Positions 26,677 to 33,688 of a stretch of 44,505 bases of DNA are shown piece after piece. Where the stretch lies: assembly GCA_029242545.1 (NCBI GenBank), contig JAQWTV010000127.1, positions 1-44,505 on the forward strand, given 5' to 3'. The notes beneath the pieces were generated by a model that saw nothing but the letters and a program-made list of their open reading frames with translations, ran no database searches and was not told where the DNA came from. The number at the start of each line of letters is the position of its first letter. Within the stretch, counting starts at the first letter, position 1. This stretch comes from Roseibacillus sp. Lineage in GTDB: Bacteria > Verrucomicrobiota > Verrucomicrobiia > Verrucomicrobiales > Akkermansiaceae. The position numbers and the translations under genes are program-made.

Positions 26677-28563
26677 TTAATTTCTAGTTGAGGCGAGGGT
26701 TTCCTCTACCGCCTCAGTAGGAGCGATGTTCAGGTAGGCCGCGGTTCGGGATGCGATACGCTGAAATACAGGAGCCGCTACTGATCCTCCTCCGATCTTA
26801 ATCTCATCCGAACGGGGGTCATGGATTACGACAACACAGGCAAAGGCCGGATCGTCACACGGCATGAATCCGGCAAAAGACACTGCATAGCGGTCAGACA
26901 GATAAGCTCCGTCCTTATAGATACGCGCTGTTCCGGTCTTTCCGCCCACCAAATACCCCGGCACGGAAGCCAACTTGCCCGTGTTACCCTTTCCTAGCGG
27001 ATTCACTACTGTCTCAAGGGCTCGGCACATCTTTCGGGCCGTAGCCACCGACACCGCCCTCTCGATCTTCTCCGGAGGAAATTCCCTCACCACTGTTCCA
27101 TCATTAGCGAGCAGGGCCTTGACCAGCCGGGGCTTCATTCTCACGCCTCCATTTGCAATCGTCGCATAGGCGCAGGCAATCTGAAGGGGAGTAACCACTA
27201 CTCCGTATCCATAGGTAATCCTCGAGAAATTAATTCCGTTCTCCGGATCTGCAGTCCACCCCCGCTCCTCGCCGGGCAGGAGGATACCCGTTGGCCTGGT
27301 AAAACCGAAACGACGCAGATAACTCATGTAGCGGTCTGTTCCCACTCGCATTCCTATTTTGTAGGCTCCGATATTACTCGATTTTGCAAGGACCTCCTCC
27401 AGCGTGATATTCTGAAAAGCCTTGTAGTCCTTCACGTACCCACCTGGGATGCGCATGTAGCCATTATGGCAAAACATCGAGGTCTGCGGGCTCATCAGGC
27501 CGAGATCGAGAGCTGCAGCAGCGGAAATCAACTTGAGAGTAGATCCTGGCTCATAAACGCCCTGCACAGCATAGTGCATTGCTGAATCACTCATATTGTT
27601 GCGCAGGTTCAGATTGAAATGAGGGCGACTCGCGATCGCAAGGACATCCCCGGTTTCAGGCTCAATCATGACAACTGCCCCGCAATTGGAATCAAATTCA
27701 TCGAGGCCCCGGTCCAGCTCTTCCTCGACGAAACTCTGAATGTTGACATCCAACGTAAGTCTCGCGTCAAACCCTGAGCGCGGAGGCTTAAGGACACCTC
27801 CCCCGGGCAGCAGCACCAGACCAGACTGATCCTGTCTCGTTATCTGATAACCATCCTGCCCTTTGAGATGAGCCCCAAGCTCGCGCTCAAGCCCTGATTG
27901 CCCTACTCCTTTGTAGTTCACATAGCCAATGGTATGAGTGGCCATATTACCATCGCTGTACCATCGCTTGACCGTCTTCTCGAAGCGGAACCCATGGATA
28001 AAATTATCTCTCAATGTTTCCTCGATCTCATCCGCTTCGTCCTCCCGGAGATCCTTCGCGATAGTCACATACTCAAGCTTCGCCCCGAGCTTTCTTTTTA
28101 ATTCCTGTGGACCAACACCGATGGCACGAGCAGTAATCGGAATGAAGTGATCTACATAACGATCAAGAAGCTCTCCTTCCGGGAGCTCTTCCCTCACGCG
28201 GTGGGCCCGCATCTTAAGCAGCCGTCGACGCTCTTCACGGGCAGCCTGAATCCACTCTTTCTGATCGACGAGCTCCGCAAATGCCACACCTCGGGCAGCT
28301 ACCCCGGGGTCACGGAGATGAATCTTGTCAGCGGTTATCTTCGTGACCGGAAGATTCCTCGCCATGATTCGTCCATTACGATCTACGATGTACCCAAACT
28401 TCCCTGGGATAACTTTCTTGGCGGTCCGATTCCTAGCCGCCTTGGGGGCAGATGTATCACGATCGATCCACTGCAGGTAAATAAGCCGCGCAGACAGCCC
28501 GCTGAAACCAGACACGATTATCAGGCAGATCAGGAGAGCACGGTAATGAATAGGCGATTTCAC
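26677..28563 (-). CDS. ftsI: Division-specific transpeptidase FtsI (PBP3-type, class B PBP)
   Basis: A 628-residue class B penicillin-binding protein. One N-terminal membrane span lies at about 8-27 (LLICLIIVSGFSGLSARLIY). The pedestal domain contains GKFGYIVDRNGRIMARN and a charged helical insert at about 85-160. The transpeptidase has the active site STLK with Ser341 and Lys344, the KSSN motif, and GGKTGTA. No PASTA domain is present. It cross-links glycan strands at the septum together with FtsW. Its start overlaps the ftsL stop by four bases, and its stop lies at the murE start. Confidence 0.95.
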   Translation of the reverse strand: MKSPIHYRALLICLIIVSGFSGLSARLIYLQWIDRDTSAPKAARNRTAKKVIPGKFGYIVDRNGRIMARNLPVTKITADKIHLRDPGVAARGVAFAELVDQKEWIQAAREERRRLLKMRAHRVREELPEGELLDRYVDHFIPITARAIGVGPQELKRKLGAKLEYVTIAKDLREDEADEIEETLRDNFIHGFRFEKTVKRWYSDGNMATHTIGYVNYKGVGQSGLERELGAHLKGQDGYQITRQDQSGLVLLPGGGVLKPPRSGFDARLTLDVNIQSFVEEELDRGLDEFDSNCGAVVMIEPETGDVLAIASRPHFNLNLRNNMSDSAMHYAVQGVYEPGSTLKLISAAAALDLGLMSPQTSMFCHNGYMRIPGGYVKDYKAFQNITLEEVLAKSSNIGAYKIGMRVGTDRYMSYLRRFGFTRPTGILLPGEERGWTADPENGINFSRITYGYGVVVTPLQIACAYATIANGGVRMKPRLVKALLANDGTVVREFPPEKIERAVSVATARKMCRALETVVNPLGKGNTGKLASVPGYLVGGKTGTARIYKDGAYLSDRYAVSFAGFMPCDDPAFACVVVIHDPRSDEIKIGGGSVAAPVFQRIASRTAAYLNIAPTEAVEETLASTRN

Positions 28564-28961
28564 AGAGTATCAAGGTCCACCAACGACGGAGTGGCGCCAT
28601 GGAGATGAACAGACGATCTTTTCAGATTACGACCTCGCCCCGCCTCGGCCGCCCGTTCCAATGGAATACTTTTAACTGCTTCCAATGGAATTCTCCGAAG
28701 ATCTGAGGACATTTGAATCAGACGGTCATTGAGGAGAATGGGATTCAACTGCTCCTCCAGCCTGACCTCGAGATTGGTAATATCCAGGCGATGCTGAGAA
28801 ACTCGGTTCTCTATCTTCTGCAGTGACCGCGCAACCTTGATCTGCTGATTCTTGGTATAGGCGTGAAACACACCAGCGCCCGCAATCACCAAGGCCGTTA
28901 GAATCAGCAGAACCACCGGACCCACCCCGAGATTTTCTCTAGCGGCACGTCTTCTATTCAC
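28560..28961 (-). CDS. ftsL: FtsL-like bitopic division protein
   Basis: A 133-residue protein with a short basic N-terminus, one membrane span at about 13-34 (VGPVVLLILTALVIAGAGVF), and a predicted coiled coil at about 38-75 (SLQKIENRVSQHRLDITNLEVRLEE, in heptad-like spacing). The C-terminal tail is basic and probably disordered. FtsL proteins are poorly conserved. The call rests on topology and on the place between rsmH and ftsI, with four-base overlaps at both ends. In the family FtsL recruits and activates the FtsWI pair with FtsB and FtsQ. Confidence 0.75.
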   Translation of the reverse strand: MNRRRAARENLGVGPVVLLILTALVIAGAGVFHAYTKNQQIKVARSLQKIENRVSQHRLDITNLEVRLEEQLNPILLNDRLIQMSSDLRRIPLEAVKSIPLERAAEAGRGRNLKRSSVHLHGATPSLVDLDTL

Positions 28962-29908
28962 GAAGCACCGACCTTTCTCATTTCCGCGATACGCAACTTG
29001 GCACTGCGGGAGCGCGGATTTTTTTTCACTTCATCGGGTTCAGCAACTACCGGCCTTCGAGTGACTCGATTCATACAGAAATCCGGGTTACTTCTCGCCG
29101 CGGGCCATTCGGGCCGATCAATTTCGGGCTGACTCCGCGACTTGAAAAACCTCTTAACCATCCGGTCTTCGAGACTGTGGAAGGTAATAACCGCGATGCG
29201 GCCGCCGGGCTTCAGCAGAGCGGGAGCAGATTCCAATGCTGCCTCCAGGCACTCCATTTCCCGGTTTACAGTCATTCTCAATGCCTGAAACACTCGAGTC
29301 GCTGGATGAATACGCCCTTTTCGGCCGATAACTCGAGAAACACAGTCAGCAAGGTCAAGAGTGTCTCGGAACGGCTTGATGACTCGGCGACGCACAATCG
29401 AGCCAGCAACCGCTCTGGACTTCCTCTCCTCTCCCAGCTCCCAGAAAATCCGGGCTAATTCGGTTTCATCCCACTCGTTTACCACTTCGGCAGCGGTTAC
29501 CCCCTCATCTGGATTCATTCTCATATCCAGAGGACCCTGAGCACGGAGAGAAAACCCTCGCTCCGCGCAATCCAGTTGATGAGAAGAGACGCCAAGGTCC
29601 ATCAGGATTCCATCAACTCCCTCGGGACAAATTTCTCGCCCTGCGGCAAGCATCTCGGAAAAGTTGAGCTGCCTCAAAGCTACCGCATCCCCATATTCCT
29701 CCAGCCTCTGCGCCGCATGACTCAAGGCGTTCGGATCTTGATCGAGGCCTATTAATGCAGCTCCTGCCTCAAGAATCTTTGTGGCGTGACCGGCGCCGCC
29801 CAGAGTTGAATCCAGAATTGTTTTCCCGGGACCCGGATCGAGGTAGTGGATAACTTCTTTCGGCATTACCGGAACATGCTCAAAGGGTAAGCCCCGATCT
29901 CCACCCAT
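28958..29908 (-). CDS. rsmH: 16S rRNA (cytosine-1402-N4)-methyltransferase RsmH
   Basis: A 316-residue SAM-dependent methyltransferase (formerly MraW). It shows HVPVMPKEVIHYL, the SAM-binding STLGGAGHATKIL, GLDQDPNAL, DGILMDLGVSSHQLD and the family-specific RGFSLRAQGPLDMRM. The frame is open to 30031, but the extra N-terminus would be Pro/Thr-rich and encoded inside a perfect-looking hairpin. The ATG at 29908 has a GGGGAG eight bases upstream and gives the usual length of about 313. An ATG at 29926 is a further alternative. It is second in the dcw cluster, 163 nt after mraZ. Confidence 0.93.
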   Translation of the reverse strand: MGGDRGLPFEHVPVMPKEVIHYLDPGPGKTILDSTLGGAGHATKILEAGAALIGLDQDPNALSHAAQRLEEYGDAVALRQLNFSEMLAAGREICPEGVDGILMDLGVSSHQLDCAERGFSLRAQGPLDMRMNPDEGVTAAEVVNEWDETELARIFWELGEERKSRAVAGSIVRRRVIKPFRDTLDLADCVSRVIGRKGRIHPATRVFQALRMTVNREMECLEAALESAPALLKPGGRIAVITFHSLEDRMVKRFFKSRSQPEIDRPEWPAARSNPDFCMNRVTRRPVVAEPDEVKKNPRSRSAKLRIAEMRKVGAS

Positions 29909-29941
29909 CCGCTCATCTCCCCGCATCGCAAGAGGGGGTGT

Positions 29942-30018
29942 CTCCAACCCCGGCACCGTCAACAGGTTTGTTGAGCAGCCCGGCAGGCACCACGTCATTG
30001 ACGGAACCGGGGTTGGAG
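29942..30018 (-). other. Long inverted repeat in the rsmH leader
   Basis: Positions 29942-29962 and 29998-30018 form an inverted repeat of 21 bp with 19 matches (two adjacent mismatches), separated by 35 nt. It lies entirely in the mraZ-rsmH gap, starting 33 nt upstream of the preferred rsmH start. No T-run follows on either strand, so it does not look like an intrinsic terminator. It could be an attenuating or stabilising RNA structure, an RNase III target, or a remnant of a small mobile repeat. Confidence 0.7.
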
Positions 30019-30071
30019 TAGGCAGGAACATCAGCAGTTTGTCAGTCTATTGGGCGTTCGAGGTAAAGTAT

Positions 30072-30536
30072 TCAGGAAAAGTCAACAGATGCGTAGAGGT
30101 CACCCAGCAGCGCCTCCTCTGCTTCAAGCATCGCGCCATGATCACGGGGACTTACGATGTCGAAATTAGTCCCCCGCCCGAAGAGATGGACTGAGCCTCC
30201 AGGCTCCAGCCCATGCTCCTCGACAAGCTTTCTCGGTATGAGAACCTTCCCCTGATCATTAATAGTCACCTGGGTGTTGCGGGAGTAGAGCAATCCTTTT
30301 CGTTGACTCTTAATTCCTGCAGAAAGATCCGACCCATCGATGGAATCGATCATCGCCGAAAACGCCTCCCCACTGAGCGCTTTCAAAACCGGCACTTCGA
30401 GAGTTCGCCACTTCAAGAGGCGCAGAGGCAGGGCTTCGCCTTTCCCCGGACGCCACTCTGAAGGCACCGAGACTCGGCCCTTTGCGTCGAGTTTGAAGTC
30501 GAATACTCCTTCGAAGCTGTTAGTCGGCAAACCCAC
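30072..30536 (-). CDS. mraZ: Transcriptional regulator MraZ
   Basis: A 154-residue protein with two AbrB-like SpoVT/MraZ domains. The first opens with FEGVFDFKLDAKGRVSVPSEW, the second with TQVTINDQGKVLIPRKLVEE. MraZ binds direct repeats upstream of its own gene and represses the dcw cluster in several bacteria. The longest frame begins with GTG at 30584. I prefer the GTG at 30536, which gives the normal length of about 150 and frees possible binding repeats upstream; the choice is not firm. It heads the dcw cluster. Confidence 0.9.
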   Translation of the reverse strand: MGLPTNSFEGVFDFKLDAKGRVSVPSEWRPGKGEALPLRLLKWRTLEVPVLKALSGEAFSAMIDSIDGSDLSAGIKSQRKGLLYSRNTQVTINDQGKVLIPRKLVEEHGLEPGGSVHLFGRGTNFDIVSPRDHGAMLEAEEALLGDLYASVDFS

Positions 30537-30541
30537 CTGAA

Positions 30542-30576
30542 AACCTACAAGTTGTGTAGTGCACTTTGGTACACCT
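30542..30576 (-). promoter_or_regulatory. Candidate MraZ-binding repeats upstream of mraZ
   Basis: Read on the minus strand, AGGTG (30576-30572), AAGTG (30566-30562) and AGGTT (30546-30542) are spaced by 10 and 20 bp, so all fall on one helical phase. The slot at 30556-30552 reads CACAA and does not fit. MraZ operators in other bacteria are short GTG/TGGG-type direct repeats about 10 bp apart, so this is a plausible operator. The match is short and could be chance. I could not find a convincing -35/-10 pair nearby. Confidence 0.35.
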
Positions 30577-30877
30577 GAAAGCACATATAAGTCAATCTAA
30601 AATAAATGCCTCGATCGCTCTAGGGCTTTATTTTTAAAGGCTCAAATGGATCTCCACTTCGTAAAAACTTATCTCGAAGATCCTAGATTTTTAAAAAAAG
30701 AGCCCTCTGTTCTTATGGGCTGCTCCCCAGCACCAAATAGTTGGCCATTTCGATAGAGTAGAGGCCAAGAGTGTACTGGCTCCACCCTCCCCAAACAATC
30801 CTCCTCGCAGGATCAGAACAACTCCTTCGTATAGGGAGAACCTCTTCCTGTCCTCCCGGTCTCCCGCCAAGTTACCC
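30577..30877. other. Intergenic region upstream of mraZ
   Basis: About 300 bp without a gene, noticeably AT-rich near 30590-30700 against its surroundings. It must hold the main dcw promoter on the minus strand. The only hexamer pair I can propose is TTGAGC, 17 bp, TAGAGC around 30616-30644, which is poor. A small terminator-like hairpin for the upstream gene lies at 30693-30721. I see nothing else identifiable. Confidence 0.4.
30693..30721 (-). terminator. Weak intrinsic terminator after the secreted-protein gene
   Basis: On the minus strand AGCCC (30721-30717) pairs with GGGCT (30705-30701) across an 11-nt loop. One base later a run of seven T (30699-30693) follows. The stem is short, but the T-run is good. 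It would separate the gene at 30878 from mraZ. Confidence 0.5.
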
Positions 30878-31726
30878 CTACTTCACCTTGAAGAGAAGAC
30901 GGGCATCCTGCTCCCCTGCCTTCTTCGGATCTGGATACCAGTTCACGTAGAATCCATGGATGATTTTCTTTCTCTGCACAAATTCAATCACTCCATATTC
31001 CGGATTAGCAGTCGTAATCTGAAATTCGTGGTCTCCATAGCGATCCGACTCCAGTGCGAAAGCCCTTACCCCCTTCGGAAATTTTTCGGTGAGCACCACA
31101 TCATAATCTTCAAACTTTACCCTAGCTGTCCTTCGCTCCCCCACCTCGCGAACAGAGATTTTGGTGTCTTCGAGTTTTGATTCCGTATCCCGTTTTTCAA
31201 GATCGGCGTCGTCAATCTGTCTGAATAGATCACCCACGAGAATTTTTACACCCGCTCTTAACTCTCCTTTGCTTTCGCCCTTATCAATCACCTTAGTGGA
31301 TATTTCCATCCCGTCCTTCGTAAACACCTGAGTGATCCTGACCTTAACTCCTCCAGTATAGGTGGCTGTGAAGCCCATGGGCTTACGAAGCGGTGGCTCA
31401 GCGGTCTCTTTGCCAAAATCTTCAAAACCGTCTTGAACCATTTTTCGGGAAATCCACCTCATTTCTCCACCCTTCCCCTTAATCTTTTCCTCCAGAGCGT
31501 AATAGATTTTAAGGGTGCATCCGCCAATCGAAAGCCGCTTACGATTCTTTATGAAAAAGAGCTCAGCGTCTCCATCTCCTCCAATAACGAATTCAAAATC
31601 TCTGGATTCTGAAAAAGCCAGCCAGCACCCGAGGTATGGCTTGTCCAAGGTGGCCGGCAGCTCATCCGCGTGAGCAAGGCCAAAGGATCCAAGGACAATG
31701 ATCATAAGGCTTGCGAGGCGATTCAT
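30878..31726 (-). CDS. Secreted protein of unknown function
   Basis: A 282-residue protein I do not recognise. A clear signal peptide covers residues 1-20 (MNRLASLMIIVLGSFGLAHA, cut before DELP). The mature part is predicted soluble, mostly beta strands, Lys/Glu/Asp-rich, with no cysteine-rich or catalytic motif. Two cysteines occur early (GCW and GGC). It is transcribed alone: a terminator-like hairpin follows, and a divergent gene starts on the other side. Probably periplasmic; function unknown. Confidence 0.75.
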   Translation of the reverse strand: MNRLASLMIIVLGSFGLAHADELPATLDKPYLGCWLAFSESRDFEFVIGGDGDAELFFIKNRKRLSIGGCTLKIYYALEEKIKGKGGEMRWISRKMVQDGFEDFGKETAEPPLRKPMGFTATYTGGVKVRITQVFTKDGMEISTKVIDKGESKGELRAGVKILVGDLFRQIDDADLEKRDTESKLEDTKISVREVGERRTARVKFEDYDVVLTEKFPKGVRAFALESDRYGDHEFQITTANPEYGVIEFVQRKKIIHGFYVNWYPDPKKAGEQDARLLFKVK

Positions 31727-31790
31727 AGTGGACGGTTATCAGCAGCCGGGGCTTTCCACCAGCGCAATTCTGGTCTTTGCTCAGCCATCG

Positions 31791-32093
31791 ATGACCACTG
31801 AGCAACTAGCACAGTCAGCTATCACTGAGGAGACTCCGCCTGCAAACATCTCGCCCGAACTACATTCGCTCTGGCTGGCGAAATCCGGAAGATGGGAGGA
31901 GGCTCACAATCTCTGTTCCTCCATCCCCGACCCTGATGGAGCTTGGATCCACGCGTATCTTCACAGGGAAGAAGGCGATCTTCCAAATGCGCGCTATTGG
32001 TATCATCGGGCCGGGAGAACTGAACCGGCGTCAACTGTTATCCTTGAAGAAGAATGGAGAACGATTACCTCTCATTTCCTTTCCCGAGGATAA
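31791..32093 (+). CDS. Small conserved-looking soluble protein
   Basis: A 100-residue protein with no signal peptide or membrane segment. The frame opens at 31698, but the ATG at 31791 (MTTEQLAQ) is preferred because the earlier part overlaps the divergent gene. The second half reads as a helical repeat: LAKSGRWEEAHNLCSSI, then DGAWIHAYLHREEGDLPNARYWYHRAGR, like a TPR/SEL1-type helix pair. I recall similar 'WIHAYLHR..GD..NA.YWY..AGR' proteins of unknown role in several bacteria, but cannot verify this here. It ends 16 nt before rsmB and is probably cotranscribed. Confidence 0.7.
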   Translation: MTTEQLAQSAITEETPPANISPELHSLWLAKSGRWEEAHNLCSSIPDPDGAWIHAYLHREEGDLPNARYWYHRAGRTEPASTVILEEEWRTITSHFLSRG

Positions 32094-32109
32094 CCATCCC
32101 CCAACTTAG

Positions 32110-33357
32110 ATGACCGAAAAGAATGTCCGCCGTGCCGCTGTCTCTGCCCTCCGCGCATGGTCGAAAGGCCATCTCTACGCGGAATCTCTTGTTGAACGCC
32201 AAGCGAGGCGCAACCACCTGTCCACCTCTGATAGAGCGCTACTGAACAGCATTCTCTTATCGGTTCTTCGAAACAGAAGTCTCCTTGACCACTGGATCGG
32301 CATGCTGCGTAAAGGCAAGCTGGATCACGAAACACGAGACATCCTGAGGGTGGGAGTATGCCAGCTTCTCCTTCTTGGGATTCCCGATCACGCCGCCGTC
32401 AATGAAACCGTCAATTGTGCTCGTAAGCCCGTTCGGGGCCTGATCAATGCTGTCCTCAGGCGTGCCGTGGCCGCTCGTAAGACCCTCTTCTCTGAGAGTG
32501 AAGATCTCCGGGCTCCAACAAGGTTCTCACATCCAGAGTGGCTCTGTAATCGGTGGGAGCAACAGTTCGGCAAGAATGAAATGGAGTCTCTGCTGGCATG
32601 GAATAATGAGCCTGCTCCAGTCATTATCCGGCTGAATCCCCTCGCACCAAACCCGCTTGACCCCGACAAGGAAGACCAACTCATCGACCTTGGCTTGGAA
32701 AGCTATTACCAACTGACAGGAGCTCTTCCCCGCGAATGGGTCGAGAACGGTCAGATCTATATACAGGATCCTTCAACCCGGATCGCGGTTGAACTTCTGG
32801 ATCCCGAGCCCGGCGAAACAATTCTGGATGCCTGTGCAGCACCCGGAGGAAAATCTTCACTCATCGCTGCAGCAATGAACAACGAGGGCCAGCTCCTCTG
32901 CACCGACGCCAGTGAGAAACGAATTCCACGACTCCTCGAAAATCTGGCCGGTCAGCATGTAGCCAATGCCGCAACCGCGCAATTTGATTGGACCGACCCT
33001 GCTCCCCAGGAATGGAGGGCTAAGTTTGATCGCATTCTCCTCGACGTGCCCTGCTCCAATTCTGGCGTCATGCGTCGCAGAGTCGACGCGCGGTGGCGGC
33101 TTAAACCGGACCAACTGGAGGCACTACCGGCCATCCAACGGGTCATCCTCGAAAATGCTCTTCCTTGCCTGAGGCAAGGAGGCCGCCTTGTATACTCCAC
33201 ATGCTCACTTGAACCTGAGGAAAATGAGAACCTCATCATGAGCTTACTGAAGGAGCACCCGGAGCTATCCTTACTCGATTCAAAGACCTCCATTCCCTTC
33301 AGGGACAAATTCGATGGGTCTTATGCCGCTCTTCTTACCCTAAAGGGCAACGCCTAA
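32110..33357 (+). CDS. rsmB: 16S rRNA (cytosine-967-C5)-methyltransferase RsmB
   Basis: A 415-residue protein. The N-terminal NusB-like domain covers about 1-130 (ILRVGVCQLLLLGIPDHAAVNETV). The C-terminal SAM-dependent RNA methyltransferase has motif I DACAAPGGKSS, motif IV DVPCSNSGVMRR with Cys315, and motif VI YSTCSLEPEENE with the catalytic Cys365. It methylates C967 of 16S rRNA in E. coli. Here it stands without fmt or def, after the small gene at 31791. Confidence 0.93.
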   Translation: MTEKNVRRAAVSALRAWSKGHLYAESLVERQARRNHLSTSDRALLNSILLSVLRNRSLLDHWIGMLRKGKLDHETRDILRVGVCQLLLLGIPDHAAVNETVNCARKPVRGLINAVLRRAVAARKTLFSESEDLRAPTRFSHPEWLCNRWEQQFGKNEMESLLAWNNEPAPVIIRLNPLAPNPLDPDKEDQLIDLGLESYYQLTGALPREWVENGQIYIQDPSTRIAVELLDPEPGETILDACAAPGGKSSLIAAAMNNEGQLLCTDASEKRIPRLLENLAGQHVANAATAQFDWTDPAPQEWRAKFDRILLDVPCSNSGVMRRRVDARWRLKPDQLEALPAIQRVILENALPCLRQGGRLVYSTCSLEPEENENLIMSLLKEHPELSLLDSKTSIPFRDKFDGSYAALLTLKGNA

Positions 33358-33425
33358 GAACCGCTCCAGAGGCCTCTGTATGAATTTCGGCTCCCAATTT
33401 GAATTCGCTCCACTAGAATCGTCAC

Positions 33426-33566
33426 GTGCGCAACATTCTCAGTTTGCTCCTAGCCCTGGTCATCCTGCTGTCCACTCTTCTGTTTGGCTGTTTCTATATG
33501 AATATCAGCAAAGGGGCAAAATTTGAGAATACGAAAAGCGAGGAGCGTCCCACCTCGACAGAGTAG
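33426..33566 (+). CDS. Possible 46-residue lipoprotein
   Basis: A short frame with a GTG start encoding 46 residues. A hydrophobic leader (MRNILSLLLALVILLSTL) runs into a lipobox LLFGC with Cys22, then a polar tail KSEERPTSTE. It looks like the short entericidin-like or envelope lipoproteins. No Shine-Dalgarno sequence or clear promoter is seen, so it may be a chance frame. It lies 68 nt after rsmB; together with its flanks it is the only content of 33358-33633. Confidence 0.4.
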   Translation: MRNILSLLLALVILLSTLLFGCFYMNISKGAKFENTKSEERPTSTE

Positions 33567-33633
33567 CAGCACCAGAGCGACCCCTTCGCTCCCATCATTT
33601 GGCGCAAGATGGACTCAGCGGACCTCAGGAAAT

Positions 33634-33661
33634 AAAAACGCCCCAGGATAACCCCGGGGCG
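33634..33661 (-). terminator. Intrinsic terminator downstream of pnp
   Basis: On the minus strand CGCCCC (33661-33656) pairs with GGGGCG (33644-33639) across an 11-nt loop. TTTTTATTT follows directly. It lies 28 nt past the pnp stop. Confidence 0.75.
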
Positions 33662-33688
33662 CTTGCCTGAAGGTCTTCAGAAATCTGA

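Noticed and set aside
29909..30031. Longer N-terminus for RsmH
   Set aside because: It would be encoded in the hairpin region and is Pro/Thr-rich without similarity to the family; the ATG at 29908 has a good ribosome-binding site.
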